NCBI GenBank assembly: GCA_000507305.1
Contig: DF239220.1
Span: forward strand, 62,001-126,000
Source of the DNA: Breviolum minutum Mf 1.05b.01
Lineage: Eukaryota > Sar > Dinophyceae > Suessiales > Symbiodiniaceae
DNA length: 64,000 bases
Direction of reading: 5' to 3'
Part shown: positions 24,584 through 36,030 of the stretch, piece by piece
How the letters are laid out: every line of letters starts with the position of its first letter
Numbering within the stretch: the stretch's first letter is position 1
Position numbers and translations under genes: made by a program
Notes under the pieces: generated by a model
Told to the model about the DNA's origin: nothing
The model's input: only the letters and a program-made list of their open reading frames with translations
The model's database searches: none

Positions 24584-25075
24584 GTCCAGTTCTTGTTGCA
24601 CTTGTGACACTTTCAAAAATCCAATCATCTGGAAGTCGAAATTTCAACAAATGGGGAAGTAGGGACAAAAAATCATGAACTAACGTGACATCCATGACAT
24701 CCATTCCACAAAGTTGGTTGGATATCCAAGAGTTTTGATGATCCAATTTGATGTGAATATTTTTTGGCTTGAAACCAAGACTGCAAGAATCAAGTGATAG
24801 TTTCATGCTAGTGAACTGATGATGCATATGAGAACCCAAGAAAACAGGCCACCAAACATGTGACCGTTCTTTTGTCGTCAATCATTTGGGATGGCTGGAT
24901 GCCATCCCAGAAATGGAATCATGTATGTTGAAGACGTTGAAACTCAAGGTTTTTATCACCCCAACAACAGCTCTAAAGACAAGGGCCAGTAAAGGGAAGA
25001 TCGAATTTGAAGCATGGCTTCTTTGGTGGAAACAAGTCTTTTTTTTCTCCAAAATACAGGGTCAACAGCCACAAG

Positions 25076-25126
25076 ACAACAAGCGTGCTGTCGTTACAGG
25101 AACGTGCTTGGCAAGAGTCGATGAAG
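25076..25126 (+). CDS. Coiled-coil exon in copy 2
   Basis: Phase 0 to 0, reads TTSVLSLQERAWQESMK before a GC donor gcgagt. The left end could instead be 25100 (ERAWQESMK only). The core is a good helix, the start uncertain. Confidence 0.55.
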
Positions 25127-25920
25127 GCGAGTGGAAGATGTGACATACAGAGACATTTCCCAGAGACATTTCCTTGAATGAAGCCGAAACACCCAACATC
25201 CAAACATCCATTCATATTTTTTTCTATACAAGCTGTGACTTGTGAGATTTGCATTGATTTGCTCACAAAAATCCGCAGCAAAAATTGCAAAAAAGTCCCA
25301 GAAAAACCGGAAAAAAAACATTCATTTTGGTGGCCAGAACGGGTTTTCAGGTTGAAACCTTGACATTTCAGCTGAGATCATATGAGAGTCCATATGGAAT
25401 CCTTCAACTGAAATTTTGCTACCCCAAACCGTCATATTTTTGGAGGCAGATTGGTGGCCGACTCCGGCCAGACTCTTCAATTTTTAAGTTTGATTTTTCG
25501 GCCTTTTTGAGAGTTCGATTTTCTGTCCAAGTGAGAGGTTCCTGGTTTGGAAATGCTGTTTTGGGATAGAGAGGATGGTACAAAGGGATGCATACTTAAG
25601 AATGTTTGGTTAAACAAACCCCCTTTACTTGAATGGGTAGTAAATTCTAGTAGATGTGACAAATGGGCTTATTAAAAAGTGAAGTTGAACTCCGGTAAAC
25701 GGACATAGAAATGGATAGAAATGGACCTGTTTGAAGATACTGTCAAAGGGTGGATTTCATTGCTAAGTTTACCACGGGGCCATCATTTTGATTCTAAAGC
25801 CCAACAAACAGCCAGTTGGCGCGCCCCAGCGCGCCCCTGGGGCTTTCACTGGAATTCTTTCACCGATCGCTGGAAAAAAGTCACTTAAGTACTTAAATAC
25901 TCTCTTGAAAACTACATGAG

Positions 25921-25950
25921 ATGCAGCTTGAAGATCGCCCCCTGGAAAAG
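25921..25950 (+). CDS. Coiled-coil mini-exon in copy 2
   Basis: 30 nt, phase 0 to 0, MQLEDRPLEK, acceptor acatgag, GC donor gccaat. Confidence 0.6.
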
Positions 25951-26067
25951 GCCAATGATTTAATATCATTCACAGCCTTTTTTTTTCGGGTGTCCGTGCG
26001 CCTTGTTTTTCGGCGTTGTGTGTCTGTTTTCTTCTTCTCCCCCCGGCTTCCCCCGCCATGTCACCAG

Positions 26068-26100
26068 GAGCATCGTCAGCAAGTATGGGCTGTTCAGGAG
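26068..26100 (+). CDS. Coiled-coil mini-exon in copy 2
   Basis: 33 nt, phase 0 to 0, EHRQQVWAVQE, acceptor tcaccag, donor gtatca. Partial match to the exon at 18027. Confidence 0.7.
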
Positions 26101-26152
26101 GTATCAACGGAATTCTCAAAAAAGACGACCTAACTTCACCCAGACGATCCAG

Positions 26153-26205
26153 GTATGGTATATTTGACTACATTTATCATGAGAATCAGCCAAATGTGGA
26201 TAGAT
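26153..26205 (+). repeat. Degenerate half copy of the 36,031 foldback element
   Basis: Sequence around ggtatggtatattt...ctacatttatcat...aatcagccaaatgtgg closely follows one arm, loop and start of the second arm of the element at 36,031-36,120 (reverse complement). The second arm has decayed. Confidence 0.6.
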
Positions 26206-26814
26206 CGTTAGATAGCACAATACATTTCAGTCCAGTTTTGATGCCTGTACTTTTGATGCTGAACCTCTTGGTGTGGTGATCATCTCCAAATGGGCCGTTG
26301 TCAAAAACTCCGGTCGTTGCCTTTTAGTAGTGAGCTGGTTAGGCATTTGTGCACGCATACTGGATAGTCACTAACTCATGAAGGAAGGATTCTTCCACGG
26401 ACTGGTGGTGACCATCCTCCTTACAAGGAGTCTAGACTCTGGTGCGGATTGTGGTTCGAACATTCTTTTAAAAATCTCTTCAACTCGGAGCAGTCTCTCT
26501 ATAATATGTGTCAAACTTCATTGAAACCAGCAGCTGCAGCACTTGAAGAACAGATCGCTCATGTCTATACATGTGTCACATATCAATTTTCATACGCTTT
26601 TCTCAACTACCAAACTTGACACTGGCTTGCTATCTACTTTTCAATCGACTTGTGTACAAAAAAGAATTCAGCAAGGGGATCTGATCAAGCATCCACCCAG
26701 TGATAAGAAGGGAAAGCAATCAATGGAACGCGCGGGGGGAATGAGCACGTAATTTCCGTGGGGGTGTGGGAGGAACTCATGGGAGATCCCTCGCTCGAGT
26801 TGTGAAAATCGGAG

Positions 26815-26862
26815 GCTTCGCAACACAAACTGCGGGAAGAAGGGCAGCTTCAAGTGCTGCAG
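26815..26862 (+). CDS. Coiled-coil exon in copy 2
   Basis: 48 nt, phase 0 to 0, ASQHKLREEGQLQVLQ, GC donor gcctcc. The QLQVLQ end resembles QLQMLQ of the exon at 17363, though the order in the block differs. Confidence 0.75.
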
Positions 26863-27322
26863 GCCTCCGAGTGGTCGCAAGATGCCCTGATGTGCCCGGA
26901 GAAATATCTGAAATCGGTTGACATTTGCTGCAAAAGGGCAACATGTTCATTGTCGAGTTTGATTACTGCTGTTTTCATTTGTTTTCTAAAATGGGTAATC
27001 AAAAGTGGATCATCTCCCGGTGAGATTCTCAGAATGACGAACTGCATGACACTTTCCTCAATGGTGGCTACTCCAGAATCGAGGGGTGTTCCGGATCAGC
27101 ATGTTGTTGTTGATTTGTTGATGTCCCTCCCTCCAATACTCATGTGTCAAAGCAAAAAGAAATGATTGAAAATGAGATGACCTCCGCAAAAACGATTTCT
27201 TTCCAAAGCAACCAGGTTTTATTCCACTGAGGGAAGGTTTTGGTTGGTAAGTTGGTTAATTAAGGTGAAGGTGGTAGTTTTCCTTGGCATTTTTTCTCTG
27301 CCGCATGGCTGCATCACTGGAG

Positions 27323-27391
27323 GAACGCTTGAGGACGGCCGAACAAAACTCCAAAAGCATCCTGGAGGAGAACCAGACCCTCTTGCAGAAG
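27323..27391 (+). CDS. Duplicated block copy 2, exon C
   Basis: 69 nt, phase 0 to 0, ERLRTAEQNSKS then ILEENQTLLQK, GC donor gcacat. See copy 1 at 18892. Confidence 0.85.
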
Positions 27392-27711
27392 GCACATGGG
27401 AGCTTTCATCCTGGTTGTGAGGCGTTCCGAATTCCATGGGAATTTCGGGGGAAATTTGGGCATGACATCACTCCAGGAGTAGGATTGATGCCAACAACAT
27501 GCAATTCATTTCACCGGCACTACTTATTAGATGATTAGTTTTAAAGGATCTATGAGTTCATGATTCATTCTCCTTCAGACTTCATCATATTAATTCTGTT
27601 TGCAGCTTTTTTGAAGATGACTTGTGATTATTGTTTGAAGCGTTCAATTCCAATGATGACCATATGAAGCATCTCACGATCTCACCGTGGAATTCCGATG
27701 GATTCCATGAG

Positions 27712-27777
27712 GTGTCTCATCTGGAAGGGGAACATTCCAAGTTACGTCATTTCCATGAGAAATCAGAGGACAACGCG
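27712..27777 (+). CDS. Duplicated block copy 2, exon J
   Basis: 66 nt, phase 0 to 0, begins VSHLEGEHSKLRHFHEKSE. Acceptor ccatgag, donor gtggga. Same slot as the exon at 19797, weak sequence match. Confidence 0.75.
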
Positions 27778-28202
27778 GTGGGAGATGCTTCAAGAAGCAT
27801 GGATGGTTCAAGCAATTCAAGGTGTTCTGTTTCGATTTCACGGTTGCTTTATCCAGGATTGACATGATATTTTATCTAAGAATGTAACTTCCACCGGTAT
27901 CTTCTCCTGGTTTGCACACTGGACTTTTGAGGATGTTGATGGTTCCAACACATATACATGTACATGTATACAGAAACAGAGATCTATGATTTATAGGGGC
28001 AGAAACGAAGTGACAGCTGGACATGTCATTTCGGGTGATTTCTGCTCCATACTTTGGATGTTGGTTCTTGTTGAGGAGGACAGCGACTCCATCATTAAAG
28101 CAGTCTCGCAAACTGACAAGCAAACAAACAACATAGTGAATTTTCATATCTTCTATTGGCTGATTGTGGAACCTGTGATTTGTGACATCCGTGGATATTC
28201 AG

Positions 28203-28244
28203 GAGGAACGAAGCTCTTTGATTTCGCGCATGACTGAAGTGGAG
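28203..28244 (+). CDS. Duplicated block copy 2, exon H
   Basis: 42 nt, phase 0 to 0, EERSSLISRMTEVE, GC donor gccact. A strong GT donor (gtgagtg) 19 bases downstream would give a longer exon, but phase and length agreement with copy 1 favour the GC site. Confidence 0.75.
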
Positions 28245-28930
28245 GCCACTTGCAGACTTGTCAAGTGAGTGTTGGATGGTAACATCCATGGACAAATATC
28301 CCGATGACAGCTGATGTAATGTAGTGAAAAGTCCCGATTATAGACACATCCTTCCCAAGACATATGAAGTGCAAAAAGAGACCAAAACGATGCGATGGGA
28401 CATGAACAATTAGGATATGCATTTTAAATCGGGCGAAGTCCATACCCTTCAGAAGTGCTCGCTTGGAACACAAAATTCATCAAGATTTGTTTTTGCACGT
28501 AATGGACCGAACTGATGTTTTTTCTGTTCTTATTTCTGTCTTTAATCATGATTGTTCTAAGGATATATAAGTCTAGAGTCTATGACCTGAACCTATACTA
28601 TTTGCAGGTGATATATGCCTAGAATTTTCGCAGGCAAAACTTCAAACACAAAGAGTAGCCAAAGATGCCAAGCATTCTGACACTTGAAGAGACACCGTCT
28701 ACCAAACCAGAGTGGTGACCCTCAAAACCCATGGCTCTGAATCTCGACTCTCAACGGTGGCACTTCACCAGCACCCAACAAAAACCTTTCAAAGAATGGA
28801 TTTCTGACCAATTTTGGATTCGCCCCTTTTCAGAATTTGACATTGATTAGATATATGATATATACATTGACTTATTTTCCATCTTCAAGTCATGAAATTC
28901 AGCTGCGCACCGTCAATCGACCATGCTCAG

Positions 28931-28977
28931 TCCCAACGTGACAACCACGTGGGTTCCTTGGGCGAGGCTGAAGCGAG
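28931..28977 (+). CDS. Duplicated block copy 2, exon I
   Basis: 47 nt, phase 0 start leaving AG, SQRDNHVGSLGEAEA, GC donor gccagc. Same length and phases as copy 1 at 20401. Confidence 0.75.
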
Positions 28978-29783
28978 GCCAGCACTTTGGGTATCATCCT
29001 GACGGCTATAGATGCATGGTTTCAAAGGGGACTGATACCAGGAATCATTAAATGGGACCAATTTGAGGGGGTTAAAGTTGATACGAATCTATGGGATAAA
29101 TTTTGGAGGGATTTCCCCTAAAAACAGCGCATTACTTGGGTTGGTAATATAATGACCCCTGTGAAAAAACATCTTCACCTTTAGCGAGAAATATTCAAAT
29201 AATATGTGGTGATTCCATCTTCAGAACTTGGAATCATCCAGGCAAAGATAACTTTAATCACCCAAGGCACAGATACGTTTTTTTTTGTCGACCCGGCCAT
29301 GAATTTCTGCTTGGTTTTGCTACTCAAATGGATGATTCTTTGTGGAATTGGCGGTTTCCTAGTATTGAAACCTGACCTTGGAATTTGGCAAACCCCCAAA
29401 AACTTCCAAAATTGAGATTTGAGAGCATATTCAAATGGTAGTTGAGGAGGATTATAGATATGAAATAAACCTCTAAGATGAAGAAGTTTCTATTTGATTT
29501 CTTTTTGTTTTGCTAGTCAAAGTCTATACTTCACTGATTTTTGGTGTCCCTCTAGTTGAGTTCGTGTTCACATTCTTCAGGATTTGATCCACTGCCAAGT
29601 TTGACTCATCCACATGAAACCAAAAGATTTTGAAACTACAATCTTTGGCATTCCATAGTCATGATGCTTGTAAACGTGAAAGTATAGACATAGACATAGA
29701 GACATACAGATGTATTTTGACATTTTCAGATATATTCAGATATTGACTGATAGATGCATGACCCGAATTCCAAACAGTGCCAG

Positions 29784-29840
29784 GATTCGTAGTTTGCAGT
29801 CAGAGAAGGAGATGTTGGTCTTGGAACTGGAGGACATGAA
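29784..29840 (+). CDS. Duplicated block copy 2, exon D
   Basis: 57 nt; G completes Arg, then IRSLQSEKEMLVLELEDM, leaving AA. Donor gtgcaa. See copy 1 at 20628. Confidence 0.85.
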
Positions 29841-29969
29841 GTGCAAGCCTCAATGTTGGGTTCGTTGATGTCTTTTAGTGTTGTCTTTGAGATCTTCAAT
29901 GCTCAGGAAGAGTATACACCGAGTATAAAAGATATGAGGTGAAATCCAATTGACTGATGAACATTCCAG

Positions 29970-30029
29970 GCGATCAAGAGAAGAGAAGGAGGAAGCCGAG
30001 AAGCACTTGCATGAAGCGTTAGATCCTGA
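29970..30029 (+). CDS. Duplicated block copy 2, exon E
   Basis: 60 nt; G completes Lys, then RSREEKEEAEKHLHEALDP, leaving GA, GA donor gataaa. The intron before it is only 129 nt, against 534 nt in copy 1. Confidence 0.85.
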
Positions 30030-30426
30030 GATAAAGCATGTAAATAGAGCATCCAACGCAATACTTGGAACTGGAACGGGTTCACCCCATTGTTCGAGGG
30101 TCTGAACCTTTCAAGACCACATCTCTTGAAGCATAACAAGGGTCATTTTGGGAATCAATGCCTTCAAACTCAGATTCGTTTCAATTCGTCATTGATAGGA
30201 AAATTTGGGTTCCAGATGAAAAGGTCAAAGCACGCCACAGTTTTGTTTTGTGCTGATGAAAGAATTGAGTCATAAATGATGTGAGTCATGAGTCCGAATT
30301 ATACTGCTTGAATCCGTATCATTGATATTGGAGCTTGGAATCATCCTCAGGATGATGTTTCACTTTTTCCGATGTGTTTCCATCTTCATTCATCTAAAGG
30401 ATCTGGCTCAGCCCTTTGCAATGAAG

Positions 30427-30478
30427 GCGACACAAGATGCAGGTTTTGCAACAACAGCTGATGAAGCAGGAGGAACAG
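30427..30478 (+). CDS. Duplicated block copy 2, exon F
   Basis: 52 nt; G completes Glu, then RHKMQVLQQQLMKQEEQ, GC donor gcaatg, phase 0 end. Confidence 0.75.
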
Positions 30479-30648
30479 GCAATGATAGCCTAGAAAAGAG
30501 GGATTGTAGGGAGCAACATGACAAGGGAGTCCAGGGAAGTAAATAGAAGGCTTTGGATAGTGACTTTAGTCCTTATTATGCTACATGGTCATGATTGTAA
30601 TTAATTGTGATCATTGATTGTTCTTATTATGTAATAGTACCATTTTTT

Positions 30649-30694
<46 letters not shown>
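30649..30694 (+). repeat. (ATC)n microsatellite
   Basis: Uninterrupted ATC triplets in an intron just after copy 2 of the duplicated block. Confidence 0.95.
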
Positions 30695-30695
<1 letters not shown>

Positions 30696-31083
30696 GGATA
30701 TGTAAGATCAATATAGCGCTTTAGGAATTTCTAGGTTGGTGTGATTTCCAAGATCTTGCAACCTATATATATACTCAGTATGTATGAATTCAGGGGTTGA
30801 TGTTGTCATTCACTGACAAGATTGGTGCTCAAAAAACAGGCAAAAAATGGAACACTGGGACTTGAAAGTCGACATCGGGTTTGAAGTTTTGAAAGAGTCA
30901 CCAAAGTGATTTGCGAAAAAGGGACAAAACAAATATATATATATATACATACCAAATGTAGATAGCAAATATGATATAGATAACAAACAGATAGAACAAA
31001 ACAAAGCAACACCGTCAGCCGACATCGAACATGAGTCGCTTCCGGTTCCAACTTCAGCTCCGCAACCAAATTACAAATGCCAG

Positions 31084-31110
31084 GCGAAAGGCTTCGAGGA
31101 AAGACACAAG
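31084..31110 (+). CDS. Coiled-coil mini-exon
   Basis: 27 nt, phase 0 to 0, AKGFEERHK, GC donor gcgcaa. The frame stays helical for a few codons beyond, so a longer exon ending near 31,122 is possible. Confidence 0.6.
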
Positions 31111-31410
31111 GCGCAAGAAGCTTGTCTCGCCACGTTCCACCCTGAGATTTCTGTTGAGGGGATCGTGGAAATAGGAATCTTATCTAAGACTTGTCGGTGA
31201 GGAATTGCATTTCAACATATTTCAACATAAGACATGATAAGTATGTCGCAAAAAAGCAGGGTAGAATCCAAATGATGGAATTTCTGCAGAATCAAACAAA
31301 GGAAAGAGGCAAGGGAATCTGCAGCTGAACACGCGTGTCGTTTTGGCAGCGGGAATAATGGCTATTGAATCAACTACCAGTCAACCCATCGAAAGACACA
31401 CTTCCTGCAG

Positions 31411-31439
31411 ATTTTGAAGTGCATCCGAGAGCGCATTCA
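31411..31439 (+). CDS. Coiled-coil mini-exon
   Basis: 29 nt, phase 0 start, ILKCIRERI leaving CA, GC donor gcaact. The leftover CA plus T of the next exon gives His. Confidence 0.6.
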
Positions 31440-31730
31440 GCAACTGCGAATAAATTCTCATCTCATCATGTCATGTTAATCAATTGTGTGTGTTGACTCA
31501 GTCAAATATCTCCATATAGATTTGGAGATGAACAGACCCTACTGACCTCCTGCATCTTCCCCTAAATTGAAAAGGCGATCAACAAAATTCGAAGATGATG
31601 GTCTTAAAAGTTTACGGCACCCTATAAGGGATGTATGGATTCCTTTCTAATACTTGGATAGGATTTAACAGGTGACTGCCAGATTTCAGCCAACAGTATG
31701 TAAAGTTTGGCAATTGAAGGGTTGCTGCAG

Positions 31731-31773
31731 TGATATCCTGAGGCTACAATCGCAACTCGCAGAAGAAAAGCAG
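31731..31773 (+). CDS. Coiled-coil exon, 14 codons
   Basis: 43 nt; T completes His, then DILRLQSQLAEEKQ, phase 0 end, donor gtgcag. Acceptor ttgctgcag. Confidence 0.75.
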
Positions 31774-32094
31774 GTGCAGATCTGCAAATCGAGAAACAGA
31801 GGCTTCTAACAGGTGTAATTCTGGCATGGTGAACAAACTTCCTCTGTTGGTGAGTACTCTTATAGAGTAAATAGTCCATTTCAATTCTGATCAATTTGAG
31901 TTTGCTTTCATGTTTTCTCCTACAATTGCACCCTACAATTGCGGCAACTATGTCGACAATAAGAAAATTAACGGGAAGTTAAATGAGAACAATACAATGA
32001 GAAACACAACCAGATTCTCTCTCTTTTTGGGTGACCAAAATCATCCACTTTACCCCATCTCCCATGGTGAATCCGACCTCGATTTTTGTTGCAG

Positions 32095-32148
32095 GAGACC
32101 GATGAGCTGCGTCGAAGCGTCATGGAAGCACAAGAAGCTGGACAGAAA
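32095..32148 (+). CDS. Coiled-coil exon, 18 codons
   Basis: 54 nt, phase 0 to 0, ETDELRRSVMEAQEAGQK, acceptor tttgttgcag, donor gtgcaa. The frame stays open past the donor (VQGDAQ to a GC site), so the end may be 18 bases later. Confidence 0.8.
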
Positions 32149-32859
32149 GTGCAAGGCGATGCGCAGGCCAAAGGGCATTAACATACCTGGCAGGATCTGG
32201 CGGGAGTTTTTTGGGGATGAACCTGTCCCTCCCAAAATTTATTTTTTCTGTTTTGCAACATTTTTTGAAGATGATGTTTTTTTTTTTGAGGGCCTCAAAA
32301 GACTGAGATGATATGGTGAATCAACTGTTTTTTTGATGTTGAAGGGGGGAACATAGAGCAAATATGGTCGAAGTTCTGTGAAGTAAGGGCCTTGTCGAGT
32401 CTTGCTACTGGAATTAGCATTGTTTAAGAAGGCACCTTTTTTTTAATGCTGAACTTAGGATTACGTAGCTGCTCGAAGGGCTATGAAACCAGCCCAACCA
32501 GAAGTACATCTTGGAAATAGAAGTGAATGTAAAACATAATGGCTGGGAATTTTGAAGTAAAGTTTTGAGACATCTCCATACTGCAAATATATCTGCATCC
32601 GGGTCGTCCAAGTCAAGTGACATAAATGTATGTAAAGGACACATCGATGATGATGGAAATGACAGATGTGTTTGAAAAGACCTTTAGAATCATGAGTTTC
32701 AATTCCAATAGAAAACCGATGAAGTGCAGAACCCTTGGTTTGTAGACGCACCCATGCAATGGTTCGTTCCCCAAACTTGAAAAGTCATTCCCTCAATCCC
32801 TGGCAGGAAAACCGTTACAAACAAAGAATAGATATCAGAATATTTTCATACCCATCTAG

Positions 32860-32950
32860 TTGGTGGTTTCAAATGTTTTTTTGTTTTCACCCCTATTTGG
32901 GGAAGATTTCCAATTTGACTAATATTGTTAAGATGGGTTGAAACCACCAA
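32860..32950 (+). repeat. Foldback element with TTGGTGGTTTCAA termini
   Basis: Perfect 13-bp terminal inverted repeat at 32,860-32,872 and 32,938-32,950. A one-armed relative lies at about 35,818-35,880. Probably a non-autonomous element inside an intron. Confidence 0.75.
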
Positions 32951-33070
32951 CCAGCCATATAATACATAAAGAAACATTTGTTGTTTTACTACAGCCTGTC
33001 ACTTTCTCAAAGGGAGCCATGGAAACCCGAAACCCGGTCCAACCCAGCATTCGTTATAAACCGCCCTCAG

Positions 33071-33112
33071 GCGGTTTTAGCGCAGCTACTTGCCCTTCAG
33101 CAGAAAAACGAG
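33071..33112 (+). CDS. Coiled-coil exon, 14 codons
   Basis: 42 nt, phase 0 to 0, AVLAQLLALQQKNE, acceptor ccctcag, donor gtgaca. Same length and similar pattern as the exon at 39529 (VVLQRHLSVEEQDQ). Confidence 0.75.
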
Positions 33113-33533
33113 GTGACATCAACTTGTAACACAAAACTTGTGCAAAAGAAGAGCCAATGAAGAGAGTGGAGTGGGTACTGAAACAACATGTTTTGTTTTC
33201 ATTTCCCGAGCTTTTGTCGACTTTTTGGGAATTCTGGACTTCATTTTTCTTGCCTTCAAAGTTTCTTTTACAACTTTTGACAGTGTTTTGCATTTTTTTC
33301 CGCAAGCAATGAACATTCGATAGTTTGGAAATCATGGAAATCACCGAACGACATCTTGCTGGTGATGGAAAGACACCAACTGGATATTCCAACTGGTGAT
33401 CATTGCTTATGACCAAGTACACCCAAGTTTTGTTTCGAGAGATTCATGGCCAATCAACATATATCGGAATCAATGCTTAGAACCGCATTCTCCGTGGAAT
33501 CTTTCCTTCCAGATTTGACAGAATTGGCACCAG

Positions 33534-33601
33534 GAGCTTCAGAAATCTGCAGAGGCTTCGCCTCCTGATTCGAGAAGTGCTAGGAAGCGTCAGAAGACCA
33601 G
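33534..33601 (+). CDS. Exon with basic NLS-like cluster
   Basis: 68 nt, phase 0 start leaving AG, ELQKSAEASPPDS then RSARKRQKT, donor gtgcaa. RKRQK is a plausible monopartite nuclear localisation signal; only a sequence hint. Confidence 0.7.
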
Positions 33602-34969
33602 GTGCAAAAACAATCCAATCGGCAGGGTTCAAGGTTGGTTACCATGGAGGGTTATGGAAACATGGAAAACATCACAAGGCCATCTCAATGTAATTTGGTT
33701 AGTATGGGAATTTGGTGTTGAAAAAAGGTCAGCAGGTTGATTCGAAACGAAAAACTTCTGAAGGTTAGAAAGTTGAGTGTAAAGATTTGGATGCAAACCA
33801 TCGAATTTTCCACTGCTTTTTGTTTTTGTGTGTAATGATTGGCTTGCGGTCCAATATTTTTTTGGTATCTAATAAAATTATCTCCATCTACGCCCGGTGT
33901 TTTTTTCGACATCGCACAATCTCACTCCCCAAAATGACCGAACCTGTTGGGTGAAATATGATGAAATTGATTAGGTGTAGAGATATGTGTAGATGACTAT
34001 GATCACTGAGTCTTAGTGACTGGCGTTATGATGCCAGTTGGGGGTTTACAAGCAGGGGTTATATACAAAGAGATATAGATATATGTACGTATGTGTACAG
34101 TAAATGCATTCAATATATATATATATATATATACACACACATACGTATAACCTCAGCTTTGTAAGGAACGTATGTGTCCAACCGGTTGTCCAAGCAGCAA
34201 GCCTCCTCCTGTCTGTTGAGGCAGAAGTCCCTCTTTGCAGAGTCCGGAAACTCAACTCTTAGCAGATCAAAGAATCAGTTTGATCTAGCTTTGACAGCAT
34301 CGTCGGTGTTTGGTTGGGTGCTTGCGTGTAGGTGCACAATTTATAATCCTATACAGCATGCAATGATGTTTTTTTTGTATATCAGACAGTGTGCAACGTC
34401 TTCATGATGACAATGAGTCCCCTTTTCAAAATTATTCGCAACAACTTCGCACATCAATGTGGCGAAATTTTGGACATGATGTGGCTCTGATACCAAGGAC
34501 TCGAAGTCTCCCAACGGAGGACACAAGTGGTAGGGAGTCACATTCCAAGGGTCTAGTTCAAACTTTCCGGAACAACTGGATACAGATATATTATGACGTT
34601 TTATGATTTTTCAGGCTGTTTTACAATGTTTTGCGATGCTTTCGTTTATAAATCAGACATGTCAAGCAAGACCTTTGAGGTTCGGACATTCAAGTAGCCA
34701 TTGCTTGCAGGTTCATGTTTCTGCATGCATGAGAATGGCTTCTCTACCTGCCTCACGACAATCAAGACGTAAACAGTGATTTAGGTTGATGAATTGTGAT
34801 GACATTCAGCGAACTGTTGTGGATTTCAAGTCCAGATGGTGAAACAACTTATACAAAACACAGAAATCACCTATATAATTACACAAGCCCTGCACCTTTG
34901 GCATGTCAGTGAACCTAACGAGCTTTTATCCTTAAACATTTCCCACAATTTCCCTAACAAAAACCCAAG

Positions 34970-35012
34970 TCTATGAAAGCCACCAAAGCGGCACAGGAAG
35001 ACGAGTTGCTAG
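34970..35012 (+). CDS. Coiled-coil mini-exon
   Basis: 43 nt, phase 0 start, SMKATKAAQEDELL leaving G, GC donor gcaatt. An exon starting with one base must precede it in 33.6-34.9 kb; none was identified with confidence. Confidence 0.55.
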
Positions 35013-35318
35013 GCAATTCGACAGATGCTTTTGTAATGCAGGCTGCCTCCACGGGCAGCGGATTTGGTTGAGAAAATCCTGTAGTGGTTCCCTTGGTTGT
35101 GTTTCAAGAAATTCAAGACCCTCAACCTGAAATATTCTTTGACTTTCTTATGATCATGAAACCAATATCTATTGTTTGCCCAATGATACCTTCAGACCAT
35201 CCAAATAAGATTACCTATGCTATCCATTGCCACCTTCCAAATTTTCTTGTTGATGAGTTGTCAGCACTTAATGTCCGTAGTTTGGCAATATCCAGTTCCA
35301 TAATCATCCCACTGCAAG

Positions 35319-35349
35319 TGGCGAACAGACGTAGCGATCGCAACTGCAG
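35319..35349 (+). CDS. Micro-exon, basic
   Basis: 31 nt; G + TG gives Val, then ANRRSDRNC leaving AG, donor gtacaa. Confidence 0.5.
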
Positions 35350-35817
35350 GTACAATTTCACGGTAATTACTATACTTACTAATTCAGTGGTACGACCATT
35401 CCTGGTAGCCCTTTCAAACTCTTTTCCCCCAAAGTTTCAGCATTTTCAGCAGTTTGATTATCCTCGGTCAAATAGCATTTTAACGAACTTTGAACAATCA
35501 CAAACTGAATCAATCCCAAAAGATGCTATAGTCAAACAAAAACATATGAGTATCAATGAACTACAAGATCATCATTTAAGGCTATCCTCCTGGGAACTAA
35601 CATATCTCACCTATGGAAGAGGAGACTCATCTTCCCAGCTAATTACATTTTAAAGAGGATATGTTAGTTTGCGTTAGTTTGCTGGAGGGTATCTCTTCAA
35701 AATGGAAAGCATACCCCAACAATTAGAACGCCCAATAATGAAATCATCAATTTACACACCAAGAATCAAATCATGGAACTAGTATATGCATAGCCATCTC
35801 TTCAAAATGGAAATCCA

Positions 35818-35880
35818 GGTGGTGGTTTCAAATGCTTTTTATTTTGACCCCCTGGGGAAATAATCCAATTTGACAAGCAT
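35818..35880 (+). repeat. One-armed relative of the 32,860 foldback element
   Basis: Starts ggtggtttcaaatgctttt and follows the 32,860 element (gaccccctggggaa, ccaatttgac) but lacks the right terminal repeat. Confidence 0.6.
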
Positions 35881-36030
35881 TTTTCATTGCTTTTTCAACC
35901 ATCACTAAATTCATCTATATAATTGTTCTCCCAACCCAAAAAAACAAAACAATCAATGAATCAAATCATGGTTCAGCATGGTTCAGCTATCTCTTCAAAA
36001 ATGGACATCTCATGATTTTTCCCAAACAAT

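Noticed and set aside
35084-35653. 189-codon open frame on the + strand
   Set aside because: Intron-like composition with no domain; it overlaps a small candidate exon in the same strand and has no splice support as a whole.
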